A stretch of DNA of 64,000 bases from Rhododendron vialii (lineage: Eukaryota > Streptophyta > Magnoliopsida > Ericales > Ericaceae): the NCBI RefSeq assembly GCF_030253575.1, contig NC_080557.1:47458501-47522500 (forward strand), read 5' to 3'. Shown piece by piece: positions 31,735-44,220 of this stretch; position 1 is the stretch's first letter, and every line of letters begins with the position of its first letter. Below the pieces are notes generated by a model. It was not told the origin of the DNA. It saw nothing but the letters and a program-made list of their open reading frames with translations, and searched no databases. The position numbers and the translations under genes were made by a program.

Positions 31735-33287
31735 CTCATAGCTTCCATGAGGAGTGAGAGGAATGTCATTGGGTTTCGAATGTTGTCAAGGTGTGCCTTA
31801 TACAACATTCTGGATAGATTGGGGTGAGAATGTACGTGATCCTCTCTCTCTTCCTTGATCGCTCCCTCGCTCTATTTTGTACAGTTTGTATATTGGGAAA
31901 CAAGATTCATGGAGGGTCTATCATTTGTTTAGGAATGGAGGATAAAGTTTGAATTCTGGAACTAAGATTTGGTTTGGCAAGATGCGTGTATAGATGATTG
32001 CAGTGTGACCAAGTTCTGTCCCAAGCTGTGTAACAATATTTTGTTTCTTTTTTTTAACAAAAAAGAAAGAAAGAGAAGATGTGAAATGAGAAAAATGGAA
32101 AAACATTATGGTAATGAAGTATTTGCTTTATTCCTCAAATTTTTTTCTCGCTCTCTCTCTCTCTCTCATCCATTAGCAATGAGCTAATGGTTCTGTTTAA
32201 ATGGTACTCCTATATGATTTGATATGCGCTAATAGACGCTGGTGCAATATCACCAGAAGAGGGCTGTGGCCTGTGAACGACCCCCCAAAACTACCCTCTA
32301 AAACAAATCCCTCTCTATCCGAGTGAACAAATTATGAGCAATTAGGATCAAAGATAATGTGGGAGTTCAATACTGCTGATTAATTTACCTGATGTATGAT
32401 AACGTTTGCAATTCATGTTTTTGTTTTTTGTTTAGTGGTTTTAATAAACGCAACAACATTTTGTTCGTACTACAATGCTAAATTTTGACGTTCGAAATGA
32501 AAGAAACAACAGTTTTCTCCAAATCTTCAGAATGTGGTTTAATTTGTTTTCGAAACATGTTTCACTCTTTCTACCCTACCCTACCCTACACCACCCCCTA
32601 GCGACCACTTCCCGCACACTCCCCCTTCCGGTGCCTCCCCAGTCCCCACCTATGTCCGCCTCTTCTGCCAACCCTCTAACGGCTCCCTCATATCCGGACC
32701 ACCTGTTTCGACAACTCCAGTCCAGAACTCCAATTGACTATTTTGGCAACTCTTTGACCACTCCCCCACCTCACTCGACTCCCTCCCTTTCAACGCTCCT
32801 TTACTTGAACCAAATAATAAGTTTTTGAACAATTACGACCGCACTAACACACTTTCTATTTTTCTCGATAGAAAATTATTAATTATAAACAAGAAACAAA
32901 AATTTAAAAACTTTACCAAATAGAGCCTATTAAAAAATGGAAAATATGGTTGTGAATATGTGAAAAGACCATGCCCAAGAAGCCAGACAAGGGAACAAAA
33001 CTAGCCTTATAAAATGCCAACCCACAACAAAGGAGAAACGTTCGGATAATTTTGAGCCTTTTTTTGGGGTAAGTTTTAATCTCACATTCCATTTTGACAG
33101 ACCACTAATTTAAAGTTTATTGTTTTCCCTTTCAAAACGTGCTTGAGTTATCAAGATTCCCCGTATATATTCTCAAAAAACCCATTTTCTTGAGATGCTT
33201 CTGTTAGATCCCTCGATTTTCCGAGTGTGTTTTGAGTAATCCCTGTGACAAAGACAGGCGTGAGGCCAAGCAATCCTTCAAGCAGCC
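31735..33287. other. ATG18G 3' region and AHP1 promoter region
   Basis: The ATG18G 3' UTR probably extends a few hundred bases. A C-rich block near 32565-32790 begins with CTACC repeats but shows no recognisable protein. The last ~250 bases likely hold the AHP1 promoter and leader. Confidence 0.45.
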
Positions 33288-36200
33288 ATGGATTTGGTCA
33301 GTCAGATGCAGAGACAGTTCGTTGACTACAAAAACTCTCTTTTCCGCGAGGTCAGTGTTGGGTTTCTTTCTTTAGGCTTAATAGTTTCAATTTCTTTTGC
33401 TTGGATTGGGGTTTTGTAACGATGGTTTTTTTTTTCTTTTTCCGTTGGGAAAAGGGTTTCTTGGATGATCAGTTTAAACAGCTTCTGCAACTGCAAGATG
33501 AGAGCAACCCAGGTTTCGTTGTTGAAGTAGTCTCTCTTTTCTTTCAAGATTCTGAGAAGCTACTCAACAATTTGGCCACTGCTTTGTAAGAATGTTTTCC
33601 CATACCCTTTCACTTTCTATGGGTATTTTGCTTATGTTTCTGATATCTGGGTCTAGTTAGGATTAATGGGGGTTTTTTCTACTCTTCTTGTCTGGATTAT
33701 GTAGACAACAACAGATTGTTGATTATAAGCAGGTTGATGCCTATGTCCACCAGTTCAAGGGTAGTAGTTCCAGGTATTTGTTCATGCTTTTGGTAAATTC
33801 TTAGTATGTCTTTTGGTTTGAATACGAATGGGCTTTTTAATCTTGGTTTGTCCCCTTATGGATGCTTTTAAATGGTGAGCTGCTTCATTTCTTTACCAGA
33901 AATTTATGTTCTATTTGTGGGAAATCTTAAACGAGATATCGAAATTAAACTGTGCTCCCAACGAGTTGTAATTGGTCAAAAAATTATTTGTACCCTCCTT
34001 TTTTATGAAGTGGTTGATTGATATTTTATTTTATGGTTAACAGCATAGGGGCACTTAAAGTAAAAAATGAGTGCGTTGCATTCAGAAACTACTGTGATGA
34101 GAAGAACCGTGAACGGTGAGTTTGCTCAACACTGACAGGCATGTTTTCTTTGTTCAATAGTGCAAATATATAAGTCAAGGTAATGATCTATACAGGGTGT
34201 TTGATGTGGATTATTTGCTTCAGCTTATAGCTTTTTCCCCCCCTCAAAGGCTTTCTGAACAACTTTTAAAATATGGCTTTTGAGATTCTCCATTTTGATG
34301 CTTTGTAGCTCTTGCTTTTCGATAATCGTCATTTTTTCACAGGTCAGTTGCAATAAAACTCTTGTTTGTCTATCAAACATTCGCTTGCCAATTTATGTTG
34401 GGAAAAAATAGTCTGGGGAAAACCTAGTACCATGTGTCAGCAGGAGTTGCTGTCATTACCACCTCAACCTCATTCTTGCCTTAATTTCGGACAAATTCTG
34501 AATTCTGTGATTAGACCTTTTGCGTGACCATGCTCTGAGGACTGGGAATGGTGTTGGTTTGAGATATGGCATGATTAGTTGAATGTGATGCTACAATGAC
34601 TTCATTCTAGCATAAAGAGCCCTTTCCAACATAGAAGCATGTTCCACGATCCGATCTTCATAACCTTGCCAGATGTGGACAGAGCTACTGGTTTGCGGAA
34701 GTGGATTCGTCAGATGCATTGGATCAAACTCCCATGTTCCAAAGCCCACCATTAGGTCTCTGTGTAGAGATTCGAAAAGCCCCTGCTGTTGAACCTTGGT
34801 CTGGAATGACAACAAAAACCAGCATAACCAAGAATCCTTAGGACTTGCATCAACGGGAATGCCAAACAAAGTGAACATTTCTCTTGAGAGTGTATCCACT
34901 GGTTTGGAAAATGCCTTATTTGTCATATTTGAGTCTCAACTATATTATTAACAATAAGTCTACAACCACAAGAACTTGCACACACAATTACACAAACTTT
35001 CTCAATAATTCGAACTAGTCATAATAGAACTTGCTTAATTATTAGGTTGTTTATGTGAAAGATCAATTCAATCAAACAATAGTCGACATATGATCGGTCC
35101 AATTTTCTCAGATATTGTTCTGAAGCTCAACTCTGGTTTGTTGTCATCCGAATTTTGCCTTTAAAAAGAAAAAGACAGCTGTCTCATTTCTTGTCTCGAG
35201 GGAATAGATTTTGTCTGCGCATTTGGTAGTTTGTAACCTGACACCTTTTAATCTGACTTATACGTGCGAGTCTTATATAAAAGTGGAAGGAGTGATGTGA
35301 TTCTTGTTAGTTTGTGAGGAAGTTTAATGGTAGTTTAAGGCCCATTTCATAATTTCCTTTATATTTATGTATAAGCCCAAAATTCCGTGCATGATATATA
35401 TTGATGTCTATTGATTGGTTGTGAAATAAACGTGGTGATATAATCTGCTCGCCACTTTTCCATGAACCAGTTCCTCGCCAAGGACAGAGCCGGTATTTTT
35501 AATGTTGGGTGGACAGACATTGATTTTTTTTGGCAATGATAGCTGTTTCTGTCAATATATATTACCAAAAACGTGTTTTTCCGACCAACTTATACAATTA
35601 AAAAAATATTTTGACAAATAATTGTAAATTTGTATAATCTTGTGCCTTAATGATTTGAAAAGGTTAAATATTAAACAGAGTGTTGAATTTATATAAATAG
35701 ATGCATACGATCTAAATGGGCATCCTGTCATGAATGGGTTAACCTACAAACGTGGTTATCAATGACATACTGGTGGACATCGTGTTTTCAAGGTTGGAAC
35801 AGTATGTACTTGTCCTATTGCATCATTTTTCCATTCCGGGTTTTGTTGGTGTAGTTTCCGTGCTGTTAGGGTTTTACCAGTAGTGTGGTATAACCTGTGC
35901 AGCACGATTCTTTTTTGATGTTATCACTTATTGGGTTGTGTAGTTTCAGTGCTGTTAGGGTTGTACCAGACCAGAATTAGGGAAGTAGTGTGGTATAACC
36001 CGTGCAGCACAATTGTTTTTTTGATGTTACTATCACTTATTGGGTTGTGCGGCTGGGATGGAATGGCACTGACAACTATGGTCTATTCCACCCCTTCCAG
36101 CACATCCTCAACTTCAGGGAGTAGCAGTAGGGACCCGTCACTTAATCTTAGGAAGATCCTGCAATCCAATCCTGCACCACGATGCAGGAAAAGAAACTCT

Positions 36201-36824
36201 CACCCGTGACGGATGGAAATAAACTTGTTTCGTCAGCAAAGTTGCCAAAAGAAGAAGAAAGACAGCTTTTTGTACTGTTTTTTAGTAATACCATGCTGTG
36301 AAGTTGGGATGACTAGAATATCTCATGCAGGTGCGAGAAATGCCTTGAGCAGTTGAAACGTGAATACATTGCGGTGAAGAACAAGCTTGGAACTCTGTTT
36401 CAGGTAGGCAATTCTAAGAAATAAACCACTATTTTTGTAGAATTAACTTTGAGCATTGTTCATTAGCGGGGAAGGACACGTCCATATCACCTGTGTTTTA
36501 GTTGAATCTTCGTTTTCTTGTTGTTTAAAGGCCTGACAACATCTAGCTTTTCGAAACTCTTTTCCCTCTAGAGCATCCACTAATAGTTATCAGTGAAGAA
36601 CCATCAAATGGATTTCCCTTTGCTTTTCTTTTCTTTTCTTTTCTTGTGGTTGTTCGTGGACAATCTTGTTCCTCTAAATGCAACTTTTTTCTGGACATTA
36701 GAACATTACCTTATCAGTTCTCCCTGTATCTTCCTTTTCTTCTACTTATGGAACACTTATTTTTGGTTGATTTTAGATGGAGCGACATATCTTGTTACGC
36801 GGTGGATCCATCCCATTGGAGTAA
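33288..36824 (+). CDS. AHP1: Histidine-containing phosphotransfer protein (AHP1-like)
   Basis: Six coding exons: 33288-33350, 33455-33585, 33705-33773, 34044-34115, 36331-36403 and 36777-36824. They total 456 nt and 151 residues, the usual AHP length. The HPt active site [12 protein letters not shown] is intact, with the phospho-accepting His at residue 80. The protein shuttles phosphate from cytokinin-sensing hybrid histidine kinases to nuclear response regulators, and AHPs move between cytosol and nucleus. MDLV at the start, LQDESNP (34-40), VVSLFFQDS and the GGSIP tail resemble Arabidopsis AHP1 most, but assignment within AHP1/2/3/5 needs a tree. Intron 4 is 2.2 kb and holds foreign sequence, including an antisense hydrolase fragment and a tandem repeat. 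Confidence 0.93.
34645..34797 (-). pseudogene. Alpha/beta-hydrolase gene fragment in AHP1 intron 4
   Basis: On the minus strand about 50 residues read [26 protein letters not shown] and [13 protein letters not shown]. These match conserved blocks of a plant alpha/beta-hydrolase family ([17 protein letters not shown], then SVHLWQGDEDKLVP), recalled from the family. The match ends right after the WQG(Y/D)ED motif, and the catalytic serine and histidine regions are absent. The surrounding open frame (34591-34926) is not all hydrolase-like. It cannot encode an enzyme and probably came with a transposon or a fill-in repair event. Confidence 0.65.
35850..36047. repeat. Two-copy tandem repeat in AHP1 intron 4
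   Basis: Unit A (35850-35937) and unit B (35938-36047) both contain GTGCTGTTAGGGTT, TAGTGTGGTATAACC and CACTTATTGGGTTGTG. Unit B has about 20 extra bases after ACCAG. Non-coding. Confidence 0.85.
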
Positions 36825-37822
36825 GTCAGAATTTCTCCAAACACAGGAGAACAGAGAGATTGCGAAGGGATGATGCTGTGAAGAGCTTCTATGAGTTTGT
36901 GTTAGTTGACAATCAAGGTGATTTTGTGTTTGCTGGAGGATTCTGTTAGATTTAGGTCCACAGTCCATAAGGAAAGATTAGGGATGGTGTGATGAAGCAT
37001 ATTTACTTCTACCCTCGTGCTTCCTCGAAACTCAATCTCAACATTGGAAGCATGTGTTCTACTTTTTTTGATCAGATGGATGGAGCATTTACTATTAGAT
37101 ATCATGGGAATGCTTTTTCCTGTTCTCTTTGTTCTCTTTTCGGAACTTAAGCAGCAAGCGGACCAGACTTTGAACTCCTAACAGGTTCAACCGAGAAGAC
37201 TGTCCATGGCTGTATGGTGGTATTAAAATTCACCGATCGCTATTTCTGTTAGATTTTCATGCACCGATTGTTTGACGGCCATTTTCACCGGGTTAAGGGT
37301 TTGTAGTGGTTAATGTTACTCGATGAACTTAACCAAACGCTCAACCTACATGGTTTAGCTTGCAAATTCGTTTTTGGTTTTATATTTTGACTATTTTAAC
37401 AAAAGATAAATCTAAAGAATATCTTACCATATTAAAGCTACATGGCCGGGAAAAAAGGAGTGCAATTTTGTTCACTCTCTCAATCTAGTCAAACCACCCT
37501 TTGAAATTGCCTAGGTGAGTTGGTATGTGAAATTACACTCTTGCTCTCATTCAAAACCACCCTTTGAAAATTAATCAGGCACAGCCAGTGGAATTAGAGA
37601 AAAAATAGAAAGAATTAAGAGCAGGTTTACTACAACGTCTATAAGTCAGGTCACCAATCGAAAAGAAAAATGTGAGAATAGTGCAATAGAAGATGGAGTA
37701 ATTTGATTTTATTGTTTTTTCCTGACTTGACTGTTAAACCAAATAATAGAAGATAATTTTTTTTTTTTTTAAATTTTGCCTTCTCTTCTCGTATTCTTTA
37801 CAAGCTTCAATCAAACTCTAAA
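36825..37822. other. AHP1 3' region and intergenic DNA
   Basis: The AHP1 3' UTR probably occupies the first few hundred bases. Near 37510-37550 lies a reverse-complement fragment of the repeat seen at 20301-20660. No gene is supported. Confidence 0.45.
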
Positions 37823-37992
37823 TGCCAATTGGCTCTAGTTCAGTTGGCATCTTCTTGTCTTTTCCATGTGGGAGGCCAGAATTCGAGCCCCTCGTGGGTG
37901 TTTGGGATTCAAGAGCTATAGATAGCCTCTAACACCCCCTGCTAAGTACTAACCCCCGCTGATATATACAATCTTGAAAAAAAAAAAACAAA
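37823..37992 (+). mobile_element. tRNA-derived SINE with A tail and 10-bp TSD
   Basis: Flanked by AAACTCTAAA (37813-37822 and 37993-38002). Box A-like TAGTTCAGTTGGCA and box B-like GAATTCGAGCCCC are placed as in a tRNA. The body ends ACAATCTTG followed by an A-rich tail. About 170 bp. All hallmarks of a plant SINE are present. Confidence 0.87.
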
Positions 37993-38002
37993 AAACTCTA
38001 AA

Positions 38003-38656
38003 CTTCATGTTCGTTATTATTGGGAGTTTGCACACTCGTGATTCACATTCCAAAATAACGCCCACTCTTCATCGGCCCAAGAGCCCAAATTTTTAGAGCT
38101 CCGGCCCCATTCTTCCTAATTTTTTGGTTTCGGGCCTTTCGGCCTCGGCATTTTTGTTCTTTTTTCTTTTTTCTGAATCATTGGTAGACTCAAGTTACTT
38201 TTAATTAACGGTCTTTGCAATTGTCAGCCCAATGAGCTGACGATAAACAAATTATAAGACAAGAAAAATACGTATTTTTATGTACTTTTTATACCATTTA
38301 ATACACATTCACACTCTCACTATTGTCAGCCCACTGGGCTGATTTTAGAATTTTCTTTTAACTAATGGTTCGTCCCAATGAGAAGAGCTAAATAATTGAT
38401 ATTTTTGTCGTCTTACATAAAAAAATTCCAAATTCGATCCACATTTTTATAGTACTTTTATGATGTCTCTTTTTGATAAGCCGTACAACGAAAAGATAAA
38501 TAAAAGATTACTGAAAAAAAAAATGAGACGAAAAATTTAGGAAGAATGGGTCTGCTGATCCAAATGCTAAACCTAAAGCCCAGCCCAAAATACCAGAGCT
38601 CTTTGGTCCAGTAGCGACCCCCCCCAACCCAGCATGGATTCGGCGACCGCCGCCAT

Positions 38657-38660
<4 letters not shown>
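38003..38660. other. Intergenic DNA upstream of the PPR gene
   Basis: No gene. A phrase ATTGTCAGCCCA occurs at about 38219 and again at about 38322, each followed by a GCTGA, perhaps the ends of a small element. The region near 38595-38660 is the likely promoter or leader of the PPR gene. Confidence 0.4.

Positions 38661-38690
<30 letters not shown>
38661..38690. repeat. (CT)n microsatellite in the PPR leader
   Basis: A CT run of about 30 bases lies 100 bases before the PPR start codon, in the presumed 5' UTR. It also creates a spurious Glu/Arg-rich minus-strand frame. Confidence 0.85.
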
Positions 38691-38694
<4 letters not shown>

Positions 38695-38791
38695 ACAGCA
38701 GCTGCCTTCCTTTCGACATGAATGGATAAACCCTTGACAGAAACCCTAGAACGATGAATGTGACTACTAAACCCACATCCATTACGAGAGA

Positions 38792-41111
38792 ATGATGAAG
38801 CGAGTGTGGAGGATAAAATCAGACGCAGCAGCAGCTCAATCAGAACTCTCCTTCCTCCACAGAACAAACCCCACCAAGAAACCCCTCCCGAACCCCACAC
38901 TCCTCGCCAGAACCTCCGCCCAGAGATTCTACTCCTCCCAGTCGAATCCGTGCCCTAACAACTCCTTCCCCAACATCGCGGGGTTATTCGCCGACAAGTG
39001 GAGTTATAATCCCGATTCCAGGGCCAGAGAAGATCTCTGCACCAAGGTCTCTCGCTTGAGAGACGATTTGTTGTTTAACGCGGATAGTAGCGACCGGATT
39101 GTTAGGGTTTTGGAAGGATTGGGGGAGCCTTTGTTCAGGAGTTATTCTGATGGATCTGCTTTCGTTGAGCTGTTGAAGCAGTTGCGTTCTTCGCCTTCAT
39201 TAGCCCTAGAGGTGTTGTTCTTCACGTGCTGTAATAAAGTTTGCTTTTTTTTTTTTTTGCTTCTCTTTTTTGATCTTGTGCTATCAACTGTTCTGTGCGT
39301 GAGCAATGCTAGAAACATGACTTTAAAACACAATTCGGAACACAAAGGTATGCGGTCGGTAGGGGTGATGAACGAGCCGGAAGAGCCGAGCGGTTAATTG
39401 TTCAAGCATTAGCTTGTTTATGAGGCGAGCCGATCTTGACCGAGCTTTTATCGAGCCGAACATGAGCCAATCTGAAGTAGCTTGAAAATTTTTGTACGCC
39501 TTAGTATATTGTTCGAACTTGGTTTGAAAGATTATCGAGCTCAAAATAATGTCAAGCTTGGTTTGTTACGTAAACAAACTGATCTTGAAAGAGCTTTTAA
39601 CGAACAAACACAGGGTTGAATAGGAGTAGCTTGTTAGTTTATCAGCCCTACTATCGGGAGCCGTTCGGTGCATGGTATTGAACGGCTATCGGGAAATGTG
39701 TTTTAAGAAGTGGTGCTTGTAGACTTCTTGTCTGTACTTGGATATGGTCACTAGCCCTTGACTCGAAGTTTACCTCAATTAGAGAGAGAAAAAAAGTTTG
39801 ATTTGATATGAAGCACTCTAGTGGTAAAAGTCAAACAAAAGCATAAGCTTTATGTAGTCATTGTTGTGTGAGTCCAAATTCCACGGGAAAACTTTATTCT
39901 TCTTGTCAGTTTCCATGGATCATTGCCGTTTTGTTGCTATTATTTATGAGTTCATTGACCTAATACAATGATTTTGTTTTGCTCAGGTTTTTGAATGGAG
40001 AAGGAAACAAGCAGAGTTTGGCATTCCAATGACACCAGAGGAGTATGCCAAGGGTATTGCTATTGCTGGTAGAATGAGGAATGTTGATCTTGCGCTTGAA
40101 ATTTTTACCGAGGCTGCTAACAAGAGACTTAAGACCACCTCTACATACAATGCCCTTATGGGTGCTTATATGTTCAATGGTTTTGCCGAGAAGTGTCAGT
40201 CATTGTTTCGTGAATTAAGGAGAGATGGAAATTGTTGTCCTACGATTGTAACTTATAACATACTTATATCTGTTTTTGGTCGGTTGATGCTTGTAGATCA
40301 CATGGAGGCAACTTTTCGTGAGGTAGAGAATTTAAGACTCTCTCCTAATTTGAGTACATACAATAATTTGATTGCTGGATATATTACAGCTTGGATGTGG
40401 GATAGTATGGAAAAAACATATAGAGTTATGGTAGCAGGCAATGTTAAGCCTGATATTGTTACCCACTCACTAATTTTACGAGGGTTCGCACATTCTGGTA
40501 ATTTGGAAAAGATGGAAGAGCTATATGAGCATGTAAAACATCATATTAATGAGAACGAAATTCCATTGATCAGAGCTATGATATGCGCATACTGTAGAAG
40601 TACTGACAGAACTAGAGTTGAAAAGATTGAGGCTTTATTGAGGCTTATTCCGGAAAAGGAGTATAGGCCTTGGTTGAATGTTTTATTGATTAGGGTATAT
40701 GCACAAGAGGATTTGTTAGAGAGGATGGAGAATTCAATCAATGTGGCATTTGAGCATAATACCTATGTAACTACTTTGGGTGTGATGCGTTGTATCATTT
40801 CTAGTTATTTCCGAAGCAATGCAGTGGACAGGCTGGCATATTTTGTAAAGCGGGCGGAGTGTGCTGGTTGGAGAATCTGCCGGTCCCTATACCACTGTAA
40901 GATGGTCATGTATGCATCACAGAAGCGCATTGAAGAAATGGAGAGTGTTCTTTATGAGATGGAAGATATGAATTTGGAGCGCACGAAGAGAACACTTTGG
41001 ATACTGTATAAAGCCTACACCATATGTGGTGAAACGTACAAAATGCAGCAAGTGGTAGGAATGATGTTCAAGCACGGTCATGAAATTCCTTTGGACTTAT
41101 TTCCTCCATAG
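38792..41111 (+). CDS. Pentatricopeptide repeat protein (At2g30780-like)
   Basis: Two exons, 38792-39211 and 39987-41111 (420 + 1,125 nt), encode 514 residues with an in-phase junction ([17 protein letters not shown]). The N-terminus is rich in Arg, Ser and Ala with no early acids ([10 protein letters not shown], ending near RFYSSQ), typical of a mitochondrial presequence. PPR motifs of about 35 residues are clear in exon 2: [60 protein letters not shown] and [20 protein letters not shown], with degenerate ones after. It is a P-class protein without E or DYW domain, and RNA binding in an organelle is inferred from the family. The intron carries a hAT-type element. Exon 2 and the downstream region are duplicated 12 kb to the right. 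Confidence 0.93.
39357..39650. mobile_element. hAT-type element in the PPR intron
   Basis: Begins TAGGGGTGATGAACGAGCCG and ends with the inverse-like TTTATCAGCCCTA. The internal phrases TTGTTCGAACTTGG, TCAAGCTTGGTTTG and GAGCTTTTAACGAACAAAC parallel the element at 26084-26396 in ATG18G. A clean target duplication was not found. Confidence 0.65.
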
Positions 41112-41914
41112 TGCAGTTTGGTTGGACAGCATAGCTGTGCATTGTGCTGAAACAGTTGAATAAGCATTCAGCTAATAATTGGAGAATGGTTGCGGAATAC
41201 AGGTTCATCTAGTCCATTGGTAAGGTTCTTGTCTTTTGTTCATTACGTATGTTATTAGCACTTATTTTATTGCTTGATAATATTACTGATGCTTCTTTTA
41301 TTCTCAGTTATATCATGCATTTAACTTTCATACTGGGTGTTGGTAGTTAAACCTAAAAGTGTTTATTACTAGTTTCATACATGTGATGAATGCTAGTGGT
41401 GATGTTTGATTTAATAATTACCAAATTATTAAATCAGCTATTGTGAGTACGACCATTTGAAGAAAGTTACAATGCCAGTAACACGTCCTTATTTACCGGA
41501 AATTACTGGTGAATCCCCCGTTATCTCTATCAGTTTCCTCCTTGGACAATTAAATAAAAAGGGCTTCGTCATTACCTCCAATCGCCACTATAATTTTAAA
41601 TCAGCACTGCGGTCGCTATGCATGTTTTCCGCGTACCGCAATCTTCTCACTTACCATTGTTAGTTGCCTTTGTCATAGTAGGAAATCTTTATTTTCTAAA
41701 TAATCATCTCACATAATTTTAGCCGTACTACTTTCTTTGGTTAGCACCGTCACTTTTCTCTCTCAAGTACACGGCCTCATATGTATCTATCACATCAGTA
41801 ATTGACAATTAGTACAATTCAACCCATTTTGATTAATCAAGAAAAATGAATAATTATTTTTCTGCTTCGATTTTGTTTTGTTCAAAAACCTTTGAAACAT
41901 TTTCGTTGCTTCAG
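41112..41914. other. PPR 3' flank and start of a unit-1-only block
   Basis: About the first 90 bases match the flank of the exon 2 copy. From about 41198 to 44220 the sequence is absent from unit 2. No gene is seen. Confidence 0.5.
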
Positions 41915-44017
41915 TCTCCTCCATCGTTAATGTCAGTCATGGCTCAATCATTGCCGAATGTTGCAATCAGAACAATTGTGTTTACAAAGGTTTGTTGTTT
42001 CTGTGACATGCTTCAATTTGTAGAACTCGCTTTAGAATGCATGGAACTCAAACAAATTTGTGAGGGTCAGAACGGGTTCCATAATGGTATACTCTTCCTT
42101 TAGCCATTACTGTTTTGGGTCAAAGTTTGCTGCTCCATGGCTATGTGTCCCACTTGTTGGATCCAAATACCGGTGGAAATGAAACTTTGGAACTAATGTA
42201 TCTATTATAGTAGTAGATTTGGCCGTTAAGGTATAAAGCTACAGTAACATTTTACAACACTGAAGATCAACTCTGTTTGTGCTTTTAGAAATTAGTAACT
42301 TGTTTGAAAGCTAGTTAGTCCCTATTAATCTCTATAAAACATAGATATATAAAATCATGTGTCCTACTGCACAAACAGATCTTACAACCACATTTTATTG
42401 GTCCACAAAGGAGGAAAGTGAAACATGTAATCCAAGTAAAGATGGCTTTGGGTAGAAAGGAGCTGATTAACAATTTGTTGACAGAAAATCTGGGTCACCA
42501 CTACTTTCCTTCGGGGAATACAAAATACTTCATTGGAGTGAACAGCTGGGGAGTTAACCTAATAAACAGCCGTAGCAATAGCATCATATAGGGTTTTGCC
42601 TCTCAGGTTCACAAAAAATCAAGCATCCAATCTTGAAGGGGATTGAACAACATGGCCATTGGCCACCCCTTTTCCCAAGATAGTTAGCAGGAATGAATCG
42701 AAAAATCATGAGTCTCCTTGGAAAGATAAATAAAGAAGTAGTCCATTGTTGCCTTCAAAATGTTGTGCATTTTCCTTAGTTTTCCCCATTCTGATATTGC
42801 TTAGTCTTTGTTGTTTTCCTTCTCGAGTTATTTCTTAACTACACTAAATCCACTGTATGGAACAAACAACAAACTAAGGATGCCCTCTAACTGTGAACTC
42901 TGCTACGACTATCAATGGTTACTGAACATAGTGCCAGTAGCACACTGTTACTTTCTCCTCCATCGTTAATGTTAGTCAGGGCTCCATCATCAATGAAAGT
43001 TGCGATCAGAACATTTCTTTTTACTAAGGTTTAGTGTTTCTGAGACATGCTCCAATTTGTAGAACTTGCTATAAAATGCATGGATCACAGACGCATGTGT
43101 GAGGGTCAGAACAGGTCCCATGAACACCGAATAATATACTCTTCCTATTGCCATAACTGTTTTGGGTCAAAGTTTGCTGCTCCATGGCAATTATGTCCCA
43201 CTTGTTGGATCCAAATACTGGAGGAAATATAACTTCGCTACTTTTACATCTATATTCTATTCAAGTAGTAGATTTGGCCTTTAAGGTATGTTGCTACAGA
43301 TATATAACACTGTTTGTGCTTTTAGAAATCAACTTATTTGAAAGCTGTTTAGTTCTTATTAATCTCTATCAGACGTTAATATATAAAATCATGTGTCCTA
43401 CCACACAAACAGATCTTACAACCATATATTTTATTGGTGCACAAAGGTGGAAAGGAAACATGTAATCCAAGTAAAGACTTTGGGTAGAAAGGAACTGATT
43501 AACAATTTGTTGACAGAAAATCTGAGTCACCACTACTTTCTTCCTTCAGGGAATACGAAATGCTGCATTTGAGTAAACTATTGGGGAGTAAACCTACCAA
43601 ATTTGAACTAAAGTGCCATAGCAATAGCGTCATATAGATGCATGCCTCTCAGGTTCACAAAAAATCAAGCATCCAGTTTTGAAGGGGATTGAGCAACACG
43701 GCCACCCCTTTTTTCTAGATGATAGTTAATAGGGGAGCGATCATGGGTCTCCTTGGAAAGATAGATTTTAAGGAATTGGGCATTGTTGCCTTCAAAATGT
43801 AGTGTTTTCCTTAGTTTTGGCCATTCTGATATTGCTTAATCTTTTTTGTTTTCCTTCTTGAGTTATTTCTTAACTACGCTAATCCACCGTATGTTTAGGC
43901 CCTTGTGAACCCGTCACCGTATCGAACAAACACCAAATTAAGGATTCCCTCTAATTTTGAACTCTACAATGACTATCAATGGTCACTGAATATAGAGCCA
44001 GTAGCACGCTGTTACTT
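41915..44017. repeat. 1.04-kb tandem repeat, two copies
   Basis: Copy A about 41915-42953 and copy B about 42954-44017. Both begin TCTCCTCCATCGTTAATG and share a TTGTAGAACT phrase, GTGAGGGTCAGAAC, AGATCTTACAACCA, CAGGTTCACAAAAAATCAAG and a closing phrase GCCAGTAGCAC. Divergence is around 10-15% by eye with many indels. No frame is kept open in both copies, so it is not a gene. Confidence 0.85.
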
Positions 44018-44220
44018 GTTTTGTGCTGCCCTTTGATTTGTATTTTCCCTATGTTTCAGATCTTGGTGTATTTTACTCCAAAGATGTATTTTAATTTTTC
44101 ATAGCTCTAGCTGCTCCACCTTCCCAATGAATGGGATAGATTTGTATTTTCTTTGTCACACACACCCCCCACACCGCCCCCCCCCCCCCCCTTCGATTTT
44201 GACTAATATGAATTAGGCTT

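Noticed and set aside
32565-32600. Telomere-like CTACC/CCCTA run
   Set aside because: Only about three irregular units and not the plant CCCTAAA repeat.
38508-38900. 130-codon minus-strand frame overlapping the PPR start
   Set aside because: Runs across the (CT)n tract and opposite the PPR presequence. No domain.
44160-44192. C-rich run as a G-quadruplex or functional site
   Set aside because: Simple low-complexity tract. No further context supports a role.
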